The position numbers were made by a program, and so were the translations under genes. A model generated the notes under the pieces. The model made no database searches. It saw only the letters and a list, made by a program, of their open reading frames with translations, and was not told the DNA's origin. From Thermoprotei archaeon ex4572_64 (lineage in GTDB: Archaea > Thermoproteota > Thermoprotei > Thermoproteales > Thermocladiaceae), in NCBI GenBank assembly GCA_002254895.1, contig NJDF01000051.1:1-7619 (forward strand): a DNA stretch of 7,619 nucleotides. Reading direction: 5' to 3'. Shown in pieces: positions 1 through 5,285 of the stretch. Within the stretch, counting starts at the first letter, position 1. Every line of letters starts with the position of its first letter.

Positions 1-150
1 CACGTACTTTTAAAACCTGGAATATATGGTATAGAGGTTAGAGTACTACCACCAATAAGACTTAGTGATCAATTTACCATTAAACCACCAACAAGAGAAG
101 TTGAAGTTAAGGCAGTAGAGACAACAAGTACTTCTAGTGAATCCTCATGA
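1..150 (+). CDS. rps3: 30S ribosomal protein uS3 (S3), C-terminal end only
   Basis: The window opens inside this gene: 49 codons are visible before the TGA at 148-150. uS3 sits in the head of the small ribosomal subunit near the mRNA entry channel. The visible part contains KPGIYGIEVRVLPP, which fits the conserved end of the S3 C-terminal domain (typically G-hydrophobic-V-x-hydrophobic-PP), followed by a Thr/Ser/Glu-rich tail as in many archaeal S3 proteins. The stop overlaps the next start as ATGA, so rps3 and rpl29 are translationally coupled. The order rps3-rpl29-rnp1 is the usual archaeal one, which supports the call although the protein is partial. Confidence 0.85.
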   Translation, partial: HVLLKPGIYGIEVRVLPPIRLSDQFTIKPPTREVEVKAVETTSTSSESS

Positions 151-371
151 GCAAGAAGCAGAAACTTAATGCAAAAACTTTGAGAAAAATGAGTCGTGAA
201 GAGAGATTAAAGCTTCTCAATGAGTTAAGAATAGAGCTGTTAAAGTTAAGATCACAAAAAGAAAGAGGTGCACTTGATAATCCAGGAAGAATAAGAGCTA
301 TTAAGAAGATTATTGCAAGAATATTAACTATAGAAAATGAGGAGAAGAGGAAAGTACAGATTAAGAAGTAA
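147..371 (+). CDS. rpl29: 50S ribosomal protein uL29 (L29)
   Basis: A 74-residue basic protein of normal uL29 length, which in the ribosome lies near the polypeptide exit tunnel. The LRKMSREERLKLLNELRIEL segment and the following LRSQKERGALDNPGRIRAIKK match the family's two antiparallel helices: a leucine/glutamate-rich first helix, then a G-x-x-x-NPxRIRxIKK-like second helix. The ATG overlaps the rps3 stop by 4 nt and no separate Shine-Dalgarno sequence is obvious, so translation is probably by re-initiation. Its 3' end overlaps the proposed start of rnp1 by 35 nt. Confidence 0.93.
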   Translation: MSKKQKLNAKTLRKMSREERLKLLNELRIELLKLRSQKERGALDNPGRIRAIKKIIARILTIENEEKRKVQIKK

Positions 372-663
372 ATGCATAGACGTACTATACAAAATCGTTG
401 AGTGTGTTAAGTGTAGAAACCCAACCCTAAATGGTCTGAAAGGTCTTGTAGTAAGTGAGACTAAGAATACCATTCAAATACTTACTATTGATGGAACTGT
501 GAAGACCATAATTAAAGAGGAGTGTTGGTACTACGTTTATGATAAATCAAGAATATACTTAATTAATGGCACTAACTTGAGAGGTTATAGAGATGAAAGA
601 TTAAAATACTGCACTAAGCTTAAGAGAAAGAAAGTATTGAGAAGAGAAAGAAAGAAGTTATAG
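337..663 (+). CDS. rnp1: Ribonuclease P protein component 1 (Rpp29/Pop4 family)
   Basis: A 108-residue protein with the Rpp29 core: NPTLNGLKGLVVSETKNTIQ at about residues 28-47 (family pattern G-hydrophobic-x-G-x-V-V-x-E-T-x-N-T), then a lysine-bearing strand (IIKEECWYYV) and NGTNLRGYRDER, matching the family's G-x-x-L-x-x-R-P-x-x-R. Rpp29 binds the RNase P RNA and helps 5' tRNA maturation. The position after rpl29 is the usual archaeal one. I see no better in-frame start than ATG at 337, which overlaps rpl29 by 35 nt. The lysine/arginine-rich tail overlaps the convergent lipid gene by 44 nt. The usual next genes of this operon (rps17, rpl14) are absent here. Confidence 0.9.
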   Translation: MRRRGKYRLRSKCIDVLYKIVECVKCRNPTLNGLKGLVVSETKNTIQILTIDGTVKTIIKEECWYYVYDKSRIYLINGTNLRGYRDERLKYCTKLKRKKVLRRERKKL

Positions 664-1486
664 TTATGGCCATACCTGTAAGTGATATCTTTCTAAACTT
701 CTCAGCATTATCAACATTCTTAACCATTAAGTACATACCGTACGTAAGTATAGTGCATGTGACTATAATGCCTACTATAAGTACTACACCATAGGTTAAG
801 TAAGTAAGCATTACTATTAATGGTATTGACAATACTATCGATATTGAGGTAAGTATGAGAGATACCTTACAAGCTGTTTCCACACCATACATGGTAGCTA
901 TCGTTTTAATACCAGCAACTTTATCTCCATTCACATCAATTATACCTTTAACAACTTCTCTACCCATAGTGGCTGTAATTGATGTTAAGAAGAGTAGAGT
1001 AATGATGAGTATATTCATTTTAAAGTAAGTTGCTGAAGCTCCATATAGAAAGACTAGTGATGTAACTAGTGAGAGAATTAAGTTATTAATTATAAGCATT
1101 TTCTTAAACTTCACATTATATAGAAAACCCAATATCACTGCAAGACTTAGTACTAGCAATGGTAACACGTTCAAGATGTTAGTCACTATTGAGACTATTA
1201 TGGGAGTGAATGTTAGAGATAAGAAAATGATTGCTAAAAGTTTAGCTACACCTATACTTAACGTACCCTTAACTAATGGTGCGTTTGGTCTATTAATTCT
1301 ATCTTCATGAATGTTATATATATCATTGGTCGTGAAGAGAAAACATTCTGCAAAAAGTGTTGATAGTGCTAGAACGGTCATGATGGTGATGTCCTTACCA
1401 CCACTAATAATGTATGCTGCTAACACTGCAAGTACAGCAAATACTCCATGCTCAATTCTTGTCAATCTCATAACCTCCCTAATCAT
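620..1486 (-). CDS. Digeranylgeranylglyceryl phosphate synthase (UbiA prenyltransferase family)
   Basis: A 288-residue multi-pass membrane protein with about eight hydrophobic segments. It carries the two aspartate motifs of UbiA prenyltransferases: NDIYNIHEDRINRPNAP (residues 54-70) and GREVVKGIIDVNGDK (175-189), which bind Mg2+ and the prenyl diphosphate. The spelling of both motifs and the following AGIKTIATMYG match the archaeal enzyme that adds the second geranylgeranyl chain to geranylgeranylglyceryl phosphate in ether-lipid synthesis. ATG at 1484-1486 is favoured because a TATA box (1508-1516) is centred 26 nt upstream, giving a leaderless message. An internal ATG five codons on follows GGGAGG but too closely. 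The last codons overlap rnp1 on the other strand. Confidence 0.88.
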   Translation of the reverse strand: MIREVMRLTRIEHGVFAVLAVLAAYIISGGKDITIMTVLALSTLFAECFLFTTNDIYNIHEDRINRPNAPLVKGTLSIGVAKLLAIIFLSLTFTPIIVSIVTNILNVLPLLVLSLAVILGFLYNVKFKKMLIINNLILSLVTSLVFLYGASATYFKMNILIITLLFLTSITATMGREVVKGIIDVNGDKVAGIKTIATMYGVETACKVSLILTSISIVLSIPLIVMLTYLTYGVVLIVGIIVTCTILTYGMYLMVKNVDNAEKFRKISLTGMAITITSFFLFSILSFS

Positions 1487-1507
1487 ATGATCTTCAACTG
1501 TGTGAAG

Positions 1508-1516
1508 TTTTTAATA
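1508..1516 (-). promoter_or_regulatory. TATA box of the UbiA-family gene
   Basis: On the minus strand the sequence reads TATTAAAAA, centred about 26 nt upstream of the ATG ending at 1486. This spacing predicts transcription starting at the start codon. The rest of 1487-1679 is AT-rich and shows no further gene. Confidence 0.6.
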
Positions 1517-1649
1517 ACTACTAGCATTTGGAATGTTAAGTGTGAGTATTGAAGTATTCTAAAGTTGCTTCATAATTATTAACAATTCGATTAAGAACTT
1601 TTCTCATAACTTCTCACGAACTTGAAGTAATAATTAATGTTGAGTAGTG

Positions 1650-1658
1650 TTTTTAAGG
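1650..1658 (+). promoter_or_regulatory. TATA box of rpl30
   Basis: TTTTTAAGG is centred 26 nt upstream of the ATG at 1680. It predicts a leaderless rpl30 mRNA and decides the start codon: an in-frame GTG at 1647 overlaps this box and would add 11 residues not expected in uL30. Confidence 0.65.
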
Positions 1659-1679
1659 AGTTTTAGATTGCTTCAAATC

Positions 1680-2198
1680 ATGACCTATACCAGACTTGCA
1701 GTCATTAGACTTAGGGGAATTCCAGACACGCCACCTGATGTTGAGCATACACTTAACTTATTGAGACTTAGAAAGAAATTTACATGTGTAATCATTGATG
1801 ATAGACCATCATATAGAGGAATGCTTGATGTAGTTAAGGACTGGGTTACGTGGGGAGAAGTTGATGCTGATACACTTGCTGAGCTTTTAAGGAAGAGAGG
1901 AAAACTTACTGGTGAAAAACCATTAACTGAAGATTACATTAAGAAGTTGGGTTGGGAAAGTATTGAAGAGTTTGCTCTAGCCTTCATTAAAGGTGAGGTT
2001 GAGAAGTTGATATGTAAAGAAGGAGAACCAGTACCTAAAAGAGATGGTAAAGTGATGTGCATACCTCACTTAAAACCATTCTTTAGATTACATCCACCAA
2101 AGGGTGGATTAAGAAGTATTAAGAAACACTATGCTGAAGGTGGTGATCTAGGTTATAGAGGTATAGCAATTAACGAATTACTAATAAGAATGATTTAG
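1680..2198 (+). CDS. rpl30: 50S ribosomal protein uL30 (L30), archaeal long form
   Basis: A 172-residue protein. The N terminus [20 protein letters not shown] followed by [20 protein letters not shown] and [20 protein letters not shown] is typical archaeal/eukaryotic L30 (L7e-like): the bacterial-size L30 fold first, then an archaeal extension ([14 protein letters not shown] near the C terminus). It is part of the large subunit. ATG at 1680 is chosen because it gives the conserved N terminus and lies 26 nt from a TATA box. In most archaea rpl30 is co-transcribed behind rpl18 and rps5; here it is a single gene convergent with rpl18, the stop codons overlapping by 3 nt, and rps5 is not in the window. 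Confidence 0.93.
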   Translation: MTYTRLAVIRLRGIPDTPPDVEHTLNLLRLRKKFTCVIIDDRPSYRGMLDVVKDWVTWGEVDADTLAELLRKRGKLTGEKPLTEDYIKKLGWESIEEFALAFIKGEVEKLICKEGEPVPKRDGKVMCIPHLKPFFRLHPPKGGLRSIKKHYAEGGDLGYRGIAINELLIRMI

Positions 2199-2824
2199 CT
2201 AGTCTTAGCAGTAACTTTCATTTTCTCTAACATTTTTGTGAAAAATTTCACAATTCTATCCCTAACTTCCTCAAAATGTTTAGGTAATTCTTCAGGATCA
2301 AGACCACTCTTTAAGTACTCTGAAAATCTTTTTTGATAAAGTTCAGGATTATTCTTTTTCAATACTTTTGCATAATTAGCTATATGTTCGCCTTTAACTC
2401 TATCTTCACTAGGAAGTACTTCTTCACTGTGAGGTACTTCAAGACCTGCATCAAGTGCTCCTTTAAGTACTGCAAAAAGTTTTGAACCTCTTATAGGTCT
2501 ATGTAGACCAATATCTATAATAGCATACTCTATACCTTTCATTAAGGCCTTATATCCAATAATGAGGCCTGTAAGGTAAGCTGCAGGTGTACTTTTTAAA
2601 CTACCTTTCCAACCAAAACCTCTAAGATCATCACTTGCAGCGTAGGCTAAGGTTACATCACCTTCAGGTTTAGCAATAACGATGTGTGTAATGATTCTTC
2701 TATTACTTTTCCTAACAACAAGTCTAGGCTTACCACTCTTCACCATTTCTCTACGCTTATAGTAGTTAGTTTTACCTTCAAGTCTACGTCTAAATTTAAC
2801 CTTATATCTACCAGATCTAGCCAT
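2195..2824 (-). CDS. rpl18: 50S ribosomal protein uL18 (L18), archaeal type
   Basis: A 209-residue protein starting [20 protein letters not shown], with [20 protein letters not shown], then [21 protein letters not shown] and [20 protein letters not shown] segments: the canonical uL18/L5e core that binds 5S rRNA in the central protuberance. The C-terminal extension ([20 protein letters not shown]) is typical of archaea. An upstream in-frame ATG would add 18 residues, but the ATG ending at 2824 matches the family and has a TATA box 26 nt away. The gene for the 5S-binding protein lies close to the broken 5S sequence described below; this may be coincidence. Confidence 0.94.
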   Translation of the reverse strand: MARSGRYKVKFRRRLEGKTNYYKRREMVKSGKPRLVVRKSNRRIITHIVIAKPEGDVTLAYAASDDLRGFGWKGSLKSTPAAYLTGLIIGYKALMKGIEYAIIDIGLHRPIRGSKLFAVLKGALDAGLEVPHSEEVLPSEDRVKGEHIANYAKVLKKNNPELYQKRFSEYLKSGLDPEELPKHFEEVRDRIVKFFTKMLEKMKVTAKTS

Positions 2825-2844
2825 GTATTGGCTAGATATGACAG

Positions 2845-2856
2845 TATTAAAAAATC
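2845..2856 (-). promoter_or_regulatory. TATA box of rpl18
   Basis: The minus strand reads GATTTTTTAATA, centred 26 nt upstream of the rpl18 ATG, predicting a leaderless message. Confidence 0.6.
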
Positions 2857-2895
2857 TTAACTTAAGAAATCTAAACACTCGTAATTGAGGATAAT

Positions 2896-2945
2896 CTCAG
2901 CTCGTGGAATCATCCTCACACATCGGTGTGAATACGTATCATCAC
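2896..2945 (-). ncRNA. C/D box sRNA, likely SSU rRNA 2'-O-methylation guide
   Basis: On the minus strand the elements come in canonical order and spacing: C box GTGATGA (2939-2945), 12-nt guide TACGTATTCACA (2927-2938), D' box CCGA (2923-2926), 3-nt spacer, C' box GTGAGGA (2913-2919), 12-nt guide TGATTCCACGAG (2901-2912), D box CTGA (2897-2900). Equal 12-nt guides and the short D'-C' spacer are typical of archaeal C/D sRNAs, which bind L7Ae, Nop5 and fibrillarin. The D' guide is complementary over 10 nt to GTGAATACGT, a conserved SSU rRNA segment near E. coli position 1375; by the D+5 rule the A after GTG would be methylated. I cannot place the target of the D guide. D' and C' are slightly off consensus, and the flanking terminal stem is weak. 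Confidence 0.65.
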
Positions 2946-3031
2946 TTTAAGTAGTAATTTCCTGAAAGGTAAAATTGCTAAGATATTTAAGTATTAGCAT
3001 TATGTAATTGAAATAGTTCTATAAAGAAAGA

Positions 3032-3042
3032 AATTAAAAAAT
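3032..3042 (+). promoter_or_regulatory. TATA box of tRNA-Thr
   Basis: AATTAAAAAAT is centred 25-26 nt upstream of the first tRNA base (3062), with a purine-rich GAAAGA stretch just before it as a possible BRE. This is the stable-RNA promoter spacing used for comparison with the RNA at 6548. Confidence 0.6.
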
Positions 3043-3084
3043 GAGTAATCACAATAATCAAGCCCCGGTAGCTTAGCCCGGTAG

Positions 3085-3453
3085 AGTAGGCGGTCGGGAT
3101 CTGATCAATGATGAAATTCTTCAATACCGATTTAGTATTTACTAGGTGCTTTCGTTAGAGATTTCTACGTCAAAAGGTTACTGACAAGTCAATACTTTAT
3201 GTTTTGGTTCAAGTAATTATAATAATTTAAAGTAGGGGTATGTACTTTCAAACTTTGGACTTCTATCAAATTTAAATCTACAACATCATGTAAAAAAGAC
3301 AAGACTTGAAATTATTAAAAAGTTTTGAAGTAGAGATTTTACCAAGATTGTTAAGACGTGAGAAAGGGATAGTTCAAGATAGTTAACTGAATTTGAGAAA
3401 GATACTTAAACCTTATAAAGAATTAGCATTAACCCCCGACCGCCTACACCAAA
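3085..3453 (+). other. 369-nt tRNA intron with long closing helix
   Basis: The intron ends form a perfect 13-bp helix: GTAGGCGGTCGGG (3086-3098) with CCCGACCGCCTAC (3435-3447). Outside it, GGT (3080-3082) pairs with ACC (3448-3450), flanked by 3-nt bulges AGA (3083-3085) and AAA (3452-3454). This is a bulge-helix-bulge site for the archaeal tRNA splicing endonuclease, relaxed because the fourth central pair is a C-A mismatch and the outer helix is weak. The interior is AT-rich and far longer than most archaeal tRNA introns, and contains the coding relic listed separately. Confidence 0.7.
3136..3419 (+). pseudogene. Possible relic of a LAGLIDADG homing endonuclease inside the tRNA intron
   Basis: No long reading frame survives, but three consecutive stretches in three frames read like pieces of one small protein: YLLGAFVRDFYVKR at 3136-3177, which resembles the LAGLIDADG helix (LLGAxxxDGYV form, with F for the usual G); NLNLQHHVKKTRLEIIKKF ending near 3325; and FEVEILPRLLRREKGIV followed by LRKILKPYKELAL up to about 3430. 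Frame changes and stops separate them. Intron-borne LAGLIDADG enzymes are well known in archaeal rRNA introns and would explain the intron's size. The identification rests on short motifs read by eye. Confidence 0.35.
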
Positions 3454-3533
3454 AGCGGCCGCCTCGTAAGCGGTAGGTCCCGGGTTCAAATCCCGGCCGG
3501 GGCTCCAAAACCTTAATTCTTTCACAAAAAGAG

Positions 3534-3568
3534 GAATGAAGCGCCATAATCTTGACATAACTTCATTC
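3534..3568. repeat. Inverted repeat downstream of the tRNA
   Basis: GAATGAAG (3534-3541) and CTTCATTC (3561-3568) are perfect inverted copies separated by 19 nt, with one more G-T pair outside. It may form a hairpin after the tRNA transcript or be a protein-binding or recombination site. Nothing else is apparent between the tRNA and the next short gene. Confidence 0.4.
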
Positions 3569-3584
3569 TTCCTTGAACATAAGA

Positions 3585-3593
3585 TTTTTAATC
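3585..3593 (+). promoter_or_regulatory. TATA box of the helix-turn-helix fragment
   Basis: TTTTTAATC is centred about 25 nt upstream of the ATG at 3614. AAGGAG also lies 5 nt before that ATG, so either leaderless or Shine-Dalgarno initiation is possible. Confidence 0.4.
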
Positions 3594-3613
3594 GAAAGTG
3601 ATTAAGGAGTTTT

Positions 3614-3781
3614 ATGGATCCTGAACTTGTTAATATTTATGTTATTGATCAAGAAACTAGAAGAAGAATTTTGAAACATGTTACTGAGGTTAAGGGTATT
3701 TCAAGTACTCAACTTGGTTTTGCAGCTAATTTAATAAATAGAGCTAAACACGGTAAAGTCTCATCAGAACCCGGAAGCTAA
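3614..3781 (+). pseudogene. Helix-turn-helix fragment, probably truncated N terminus of an archaeal integrase
   Basis: A 55-codon frame with ATG preceded by AAGGAG. Residues 18-49 (RILKHVTEVKGISSTQLGFA, then ANLINRAKHGKVS) form a helix-turn-helix of the kind I associate with the N-terminal region of crenarchaeal tyrosine integrases, where a segment like LGxxxxxINRxKxGKxxVS is followed by the rest of a protein of 300 or more residues. Here coding resemblance stops at about 3755 and the frame runs into 5S rRNA sequence, ending SSEPGS with its stop formed by 5S bases. SSV-type integrases are split into an N-terminal piece and a larger piece on integration into RNA genes, so this may be an intN-like relic. 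A small stand-alone DNA-binding protein is the alternative. Confidence 0.45.
3730..3739 (+). promoter_or_regulatory. Possible TATA box for the 5S 3' half
   Basis: TTTAATAAAT is centred about 24-26 nt upstream of 3758-3760, the point where 5S-like sequence begins. It lies inside the helix-turn-helix frame, whose AT richness makes a chance match quite possible. Confidence 0.3.
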
Positions 3782-3828
3782 ACCTGGAGCCGCCGACCCA
3801 AGTACTGCGGTCCGCGAACGGTTAGTCC
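3757..3828 (+). rRNA. 5S rRNA, 3' portion only (from loop C to the 3' end)
   Basis: CTCATCAGAACCCGGAAGCT followed by AAACC matches the near-universal 5S loop C/helix III segment (archaeal form CUCAUUYCGAACCCGGAAGUU). Then come GCCGCCGACCC and AGTACTGCGGTCCGCGAA, matching the helix IV/loop E domain with the AGUA...GAA loop E motif (3801-3804, 3816-3818), and a 3' end CGGTTAGTCC. No 5' half (helix I, loop A, helix II 5' strands) occurs in the roughly 250 AT-rich bases upstream. The hairpin beyond loop E is short (11 nt between AGTA and GAA, against about 21 in haloarchaea). It is either a remnant or the 3' piece of a 5S made from two transcripts; the RNA at 6548-6601 is the candidate partner. 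Confidence 0.75.
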
Positions 3829-4205
3829 TACTTAATCACTTTAACGATATTTGCCATTTCCTCAAAAACTTCATCAAGTTTTTGAAGAACTTCAAGTACT
3901 TGACTTATTTTCCTCCCCTTCAACTCTTCAATAATTTTCTGAACTTCTACTTGAAATTCTTCAGGTATATCTTCATCTCTTAACTCCATCCATGTCTGGA
4001 AAGTTATGGCTCTAACATGCATAGGTATGACTTGTCTTCTAAAATCTATATCAATAATTATGTGCTCATTATTTACATTCTCTACAACTAGCCATGCAAG
4101 TGCAATTCTGTATCTAAGGTTAGTATCTGTTAGTAAGTTTTTACCAATAATGATGTATTCGTGACTAGAAACTCTAATGAGGACAAAATGTTTTGATACG
4201 ATCAT
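3828..4205 (-). CDS. Hypothetical protein, 125 residues
   Basis: I do not recognise a family. The N-terminal 75 residues alternate hydrophobic and polar residues (HFVLIRVSSHEYIIIG, NEHIIIDIDFRR) as expected of a small beta-rich domain; the C-terminal 45 (PEEFQVEVQKIIEELKGRKI, then a Leu/Glu/Lys-rich segment) look helical, possibly coiled coil. No signal peptide or membrane segment. A TATA box (minus strand TTTTAAAAA, 4239-4247) predicts a 12-nt leader. The same strand carries the DUF2201-type gene 91 bp upstream, so it may belong to the same module, but it has its own promoter. Its stop codon shares one base with the end of the 5S 3' half. Confidence 0.65.
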   Translation of the reverse strand: MIVSKHFVLIRVSSHEYIIIGKNLLTDTNLRYRIALAWLVVENVNNEHIIIDIDFRRQVIPMHVRAITFQTWMELRDEDIPEEFQVEVQKIIEELKGRKISQVLEVLQKLDEVFEEMANIVKVIK

Positions 4206-4238
4206 AAACTTCTCTACAGTATTCTTACTTGTAAGTAC

Positions 4239-4247
4239 TTTTTAAAA
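4239..4247 (-). promoter_or_regulatory. TATA box of the 125-residue hypothetical gene
   Basis: TTTTTAAAA on the plus strand (TTTTAAAAA on the minus strand) is centred 38 nt from the ATG, predicting a leader of about 12 nt that includes GAGAAG as a possible weak ribosome-binding site. Confidence 0.5.
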
Positions 4248-4296
4248 GCTGAATGTTGATTAATAGTGTAACAGTATATTGCTATTTTTGAAAGTT

Positions 4297-5217
4297 CTAG
4301 TCAAATACTTCTGTAAAGAACTGCTTCAATATCTCAGGTTCTGAAGTGATGGAACCACTAATATCTAGAAGTATCCATATGTTTTTTGCACTCAATGACT
4401 TTCTCCACACTTCATAGCCTGGAAAATTGTTTGGAAGTTTTCTATCAATTCTCCTCCACGTTCTGACTACTTTAGGATTGAATGTCTCTGAAAGACTAAC
4501 TCTTAAGATTCTTCTCCAATTAATTTTAGGTTTAAGTAGTGAGTTAATTATGATTTCAGCATTTCCTGGAAGCTTACCAATACTTCTTGCAAAGTTTTCA
4601 ACTTCTCTTAAAGCGCTTGGATTGGCTTCACTATTTGAAGTGATTTCACCATCAGCTTCATAACCTTCAATTTTAGTTATTAATTCTTGACTAAGTTCGT
4701 AGGTATCTTCAATCATAACTCCACGTTTAAGTAGTAGATAGTAAATTTCGTCAGCACTCATTTTAATCAATGTGTTGACGTCTATGTTTGTAATTTTTGC
4801 TAAATAGTCTGCATAGATTATGTCTATTTTTGAAAGTTCCTTACCAGGCTTTACACCATAACACTTCAGAAATTCATTAACTAAGCAGTCACATGACATG
4901 TTCCAAGTACCTTTAAATTTTTTCAATCTTCCAAGGGATAAATGTTTTAAAACTATGTGCATTGCCTCATGAAGAATAATAAAGACCTTATCCTTAAGGT
5001 CAAATCTTCTCCACCAATCAAGATTAATAACTACATACTTATCTCCAGGTAGTGCATATACTTTATCCTTTAAATCTTCATGAAACTTTATAACTTTAAA
5101 TCCTAAGTTTTTAAGGATGGGGTAGAAGTATGGGTACTCAATGGTTATATATGTCTTAACTTTCACTAAATTCTCAATAATATCCTTAACTTCACTGCTC
5201 TTAACTATAATCTTCAC
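4297..5217 (-). CDS. DUF2201-type metallopeptidase-like/VWA protein, C-terminally truncated
   Basis: A 306-residue protein. Residues about 60-120 form a zincin-like peptidase domain: HEAMH (HExxH, 83-87) and WNMSCDCLVN (105-114), as in the DUF2201 N-terminal family. The end is the start of a VWA domain: NIWILLDISGSI with MIDAS DxSxS at 285-289. Relatives continue for roughly 100 residues with the remaining metal-site residues; here a TAG follows EVFD about 20 residues after the motif. Reading on in another frame gives ELSKIAIYCYTINQ before further stops, suggesting a frameshift or decay. Such proteins pair with MoxR-type ATPases, and one starts divergently 68 bp away. The start is GTG (5215-5217), preceded by GAGGAAGGA. 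Confidence 0.75.
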   Translation of the reverse strand: MKIIVKSSEVKDIIENLVKVKTYITIEYPYFYPILKNLGFKVIKFHEDLKDKVYALPGDKYVVINLDWWRRFDLKDKVFIILHEAMHIVLKHLSLGRLKKFKGTWNMSCDCLVNEFLKCYGVKPGKELSKIDIIYADYLAKITNIDVNTLIKMSADEIYYLLLKRGVMIEDTYELSQELITKIEGYEADGEITSNSEANPSALREVENFARSIGKLPGNAEIIINSLLKPKINWRRILRVSLSETFNPKVVRTWRRIDRKLPNNFPGYEVWRKSLSAKNIWILLDISGSITSEPEILKQFFTEVFD

Positions 5218-5251
5218 AGTCCTTCCTCTTCACTAAGTTAATGTTAAGTAG

Positions 5252-5260
5252 ATTTAAATA
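5252..5260. promoter_or_regulatory. Shared TATA element between the divergent ATPase and VWA genes
   Basis: GATTTAAATA contains palindromic TTTAAA. On the plus strand it sits about 28 nt before the ATPase ATG (5286), fitting a leaderless or nearly leaderless message. On the minus strand it predicts a start near 5230 and a leader of about 14 nt carrying GAGGAAGGA before the GTG. A second AT-rich stretch (GTTTAATA, 5261-5268) could serve one direction instead. Confidence 0.45.
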
Positions 5261-5285
5261 GTTTAATAGATGTGTATGATTTAAG

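Larger units (their letters stand above)
3062..3507 (+). tRNA. tRNA-Thr(CGU), interrupted by a D-arm intron
   Basis: Exon 1 (3062-3084) gives the acceptor 5' strand GCCCCGG, TA, and GCTTAGCCCGGTAG. Exon 2 (3454-3507) gives AGC G, anticodon stem GCCGC/GCGGT with loop CTCGTAA (anticodon CGT at 3465-3467), variable AGGTC, T arm CCGGG-TTCAAAT-CCCGG, acceptor CCGGGGC, discriminator T and an encoded CCA. Joined, they form a standard 77-nt tRNA with the usual GGTAGAGC D arm. Anticodon CGU and discriminator U fit archaeal tRNA-Thr. Cutting one base earlier on both sides also works (GCTT/AAGC stem). The intron lies around positions 22/23, not the common 37/38. Exact ends should be confirmed by RNA data. 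Confidence 0.88.

Noticed and set aside
1647..1679. GTG at 1647 as the rpl30 start.
   Set aside because: It overlaps the TATA box, and the extra residues are not part of uL30.
2825..2878. N-terminal extension of rpl18 to an ATG ending at 2878.
   Set aside because: The TATA box lies inside the extension, and [11 protein letters not shown] is the conserved start.
3108..3158. Short frame starting ATGATGAAATTC inside the tRNA intron.
   Set aside because: Only about 16 codons, no family resemblance; more likely part of decayed intron sequence.
3598..3839. GTGATTAAG (3598-3606) and CTTAATCAC (3831-3839) could be helix I of a 5S with a large insert in cis.
   Set aside because: The sequence between is AT-rich and coding-like with no 5S loop A or helix II; one arm overlaps a Shine-Dalgarno-like AAGGAG and the other the last codons of the minus-strand gene. 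A 9-bp AT-rich match can arise by chance here.
4427..4663. Open frame on the plus strand opposite the VWA gene.
   Set aside because: Antisense shadow of a recognisable gene, with no promoter or family resemblance.
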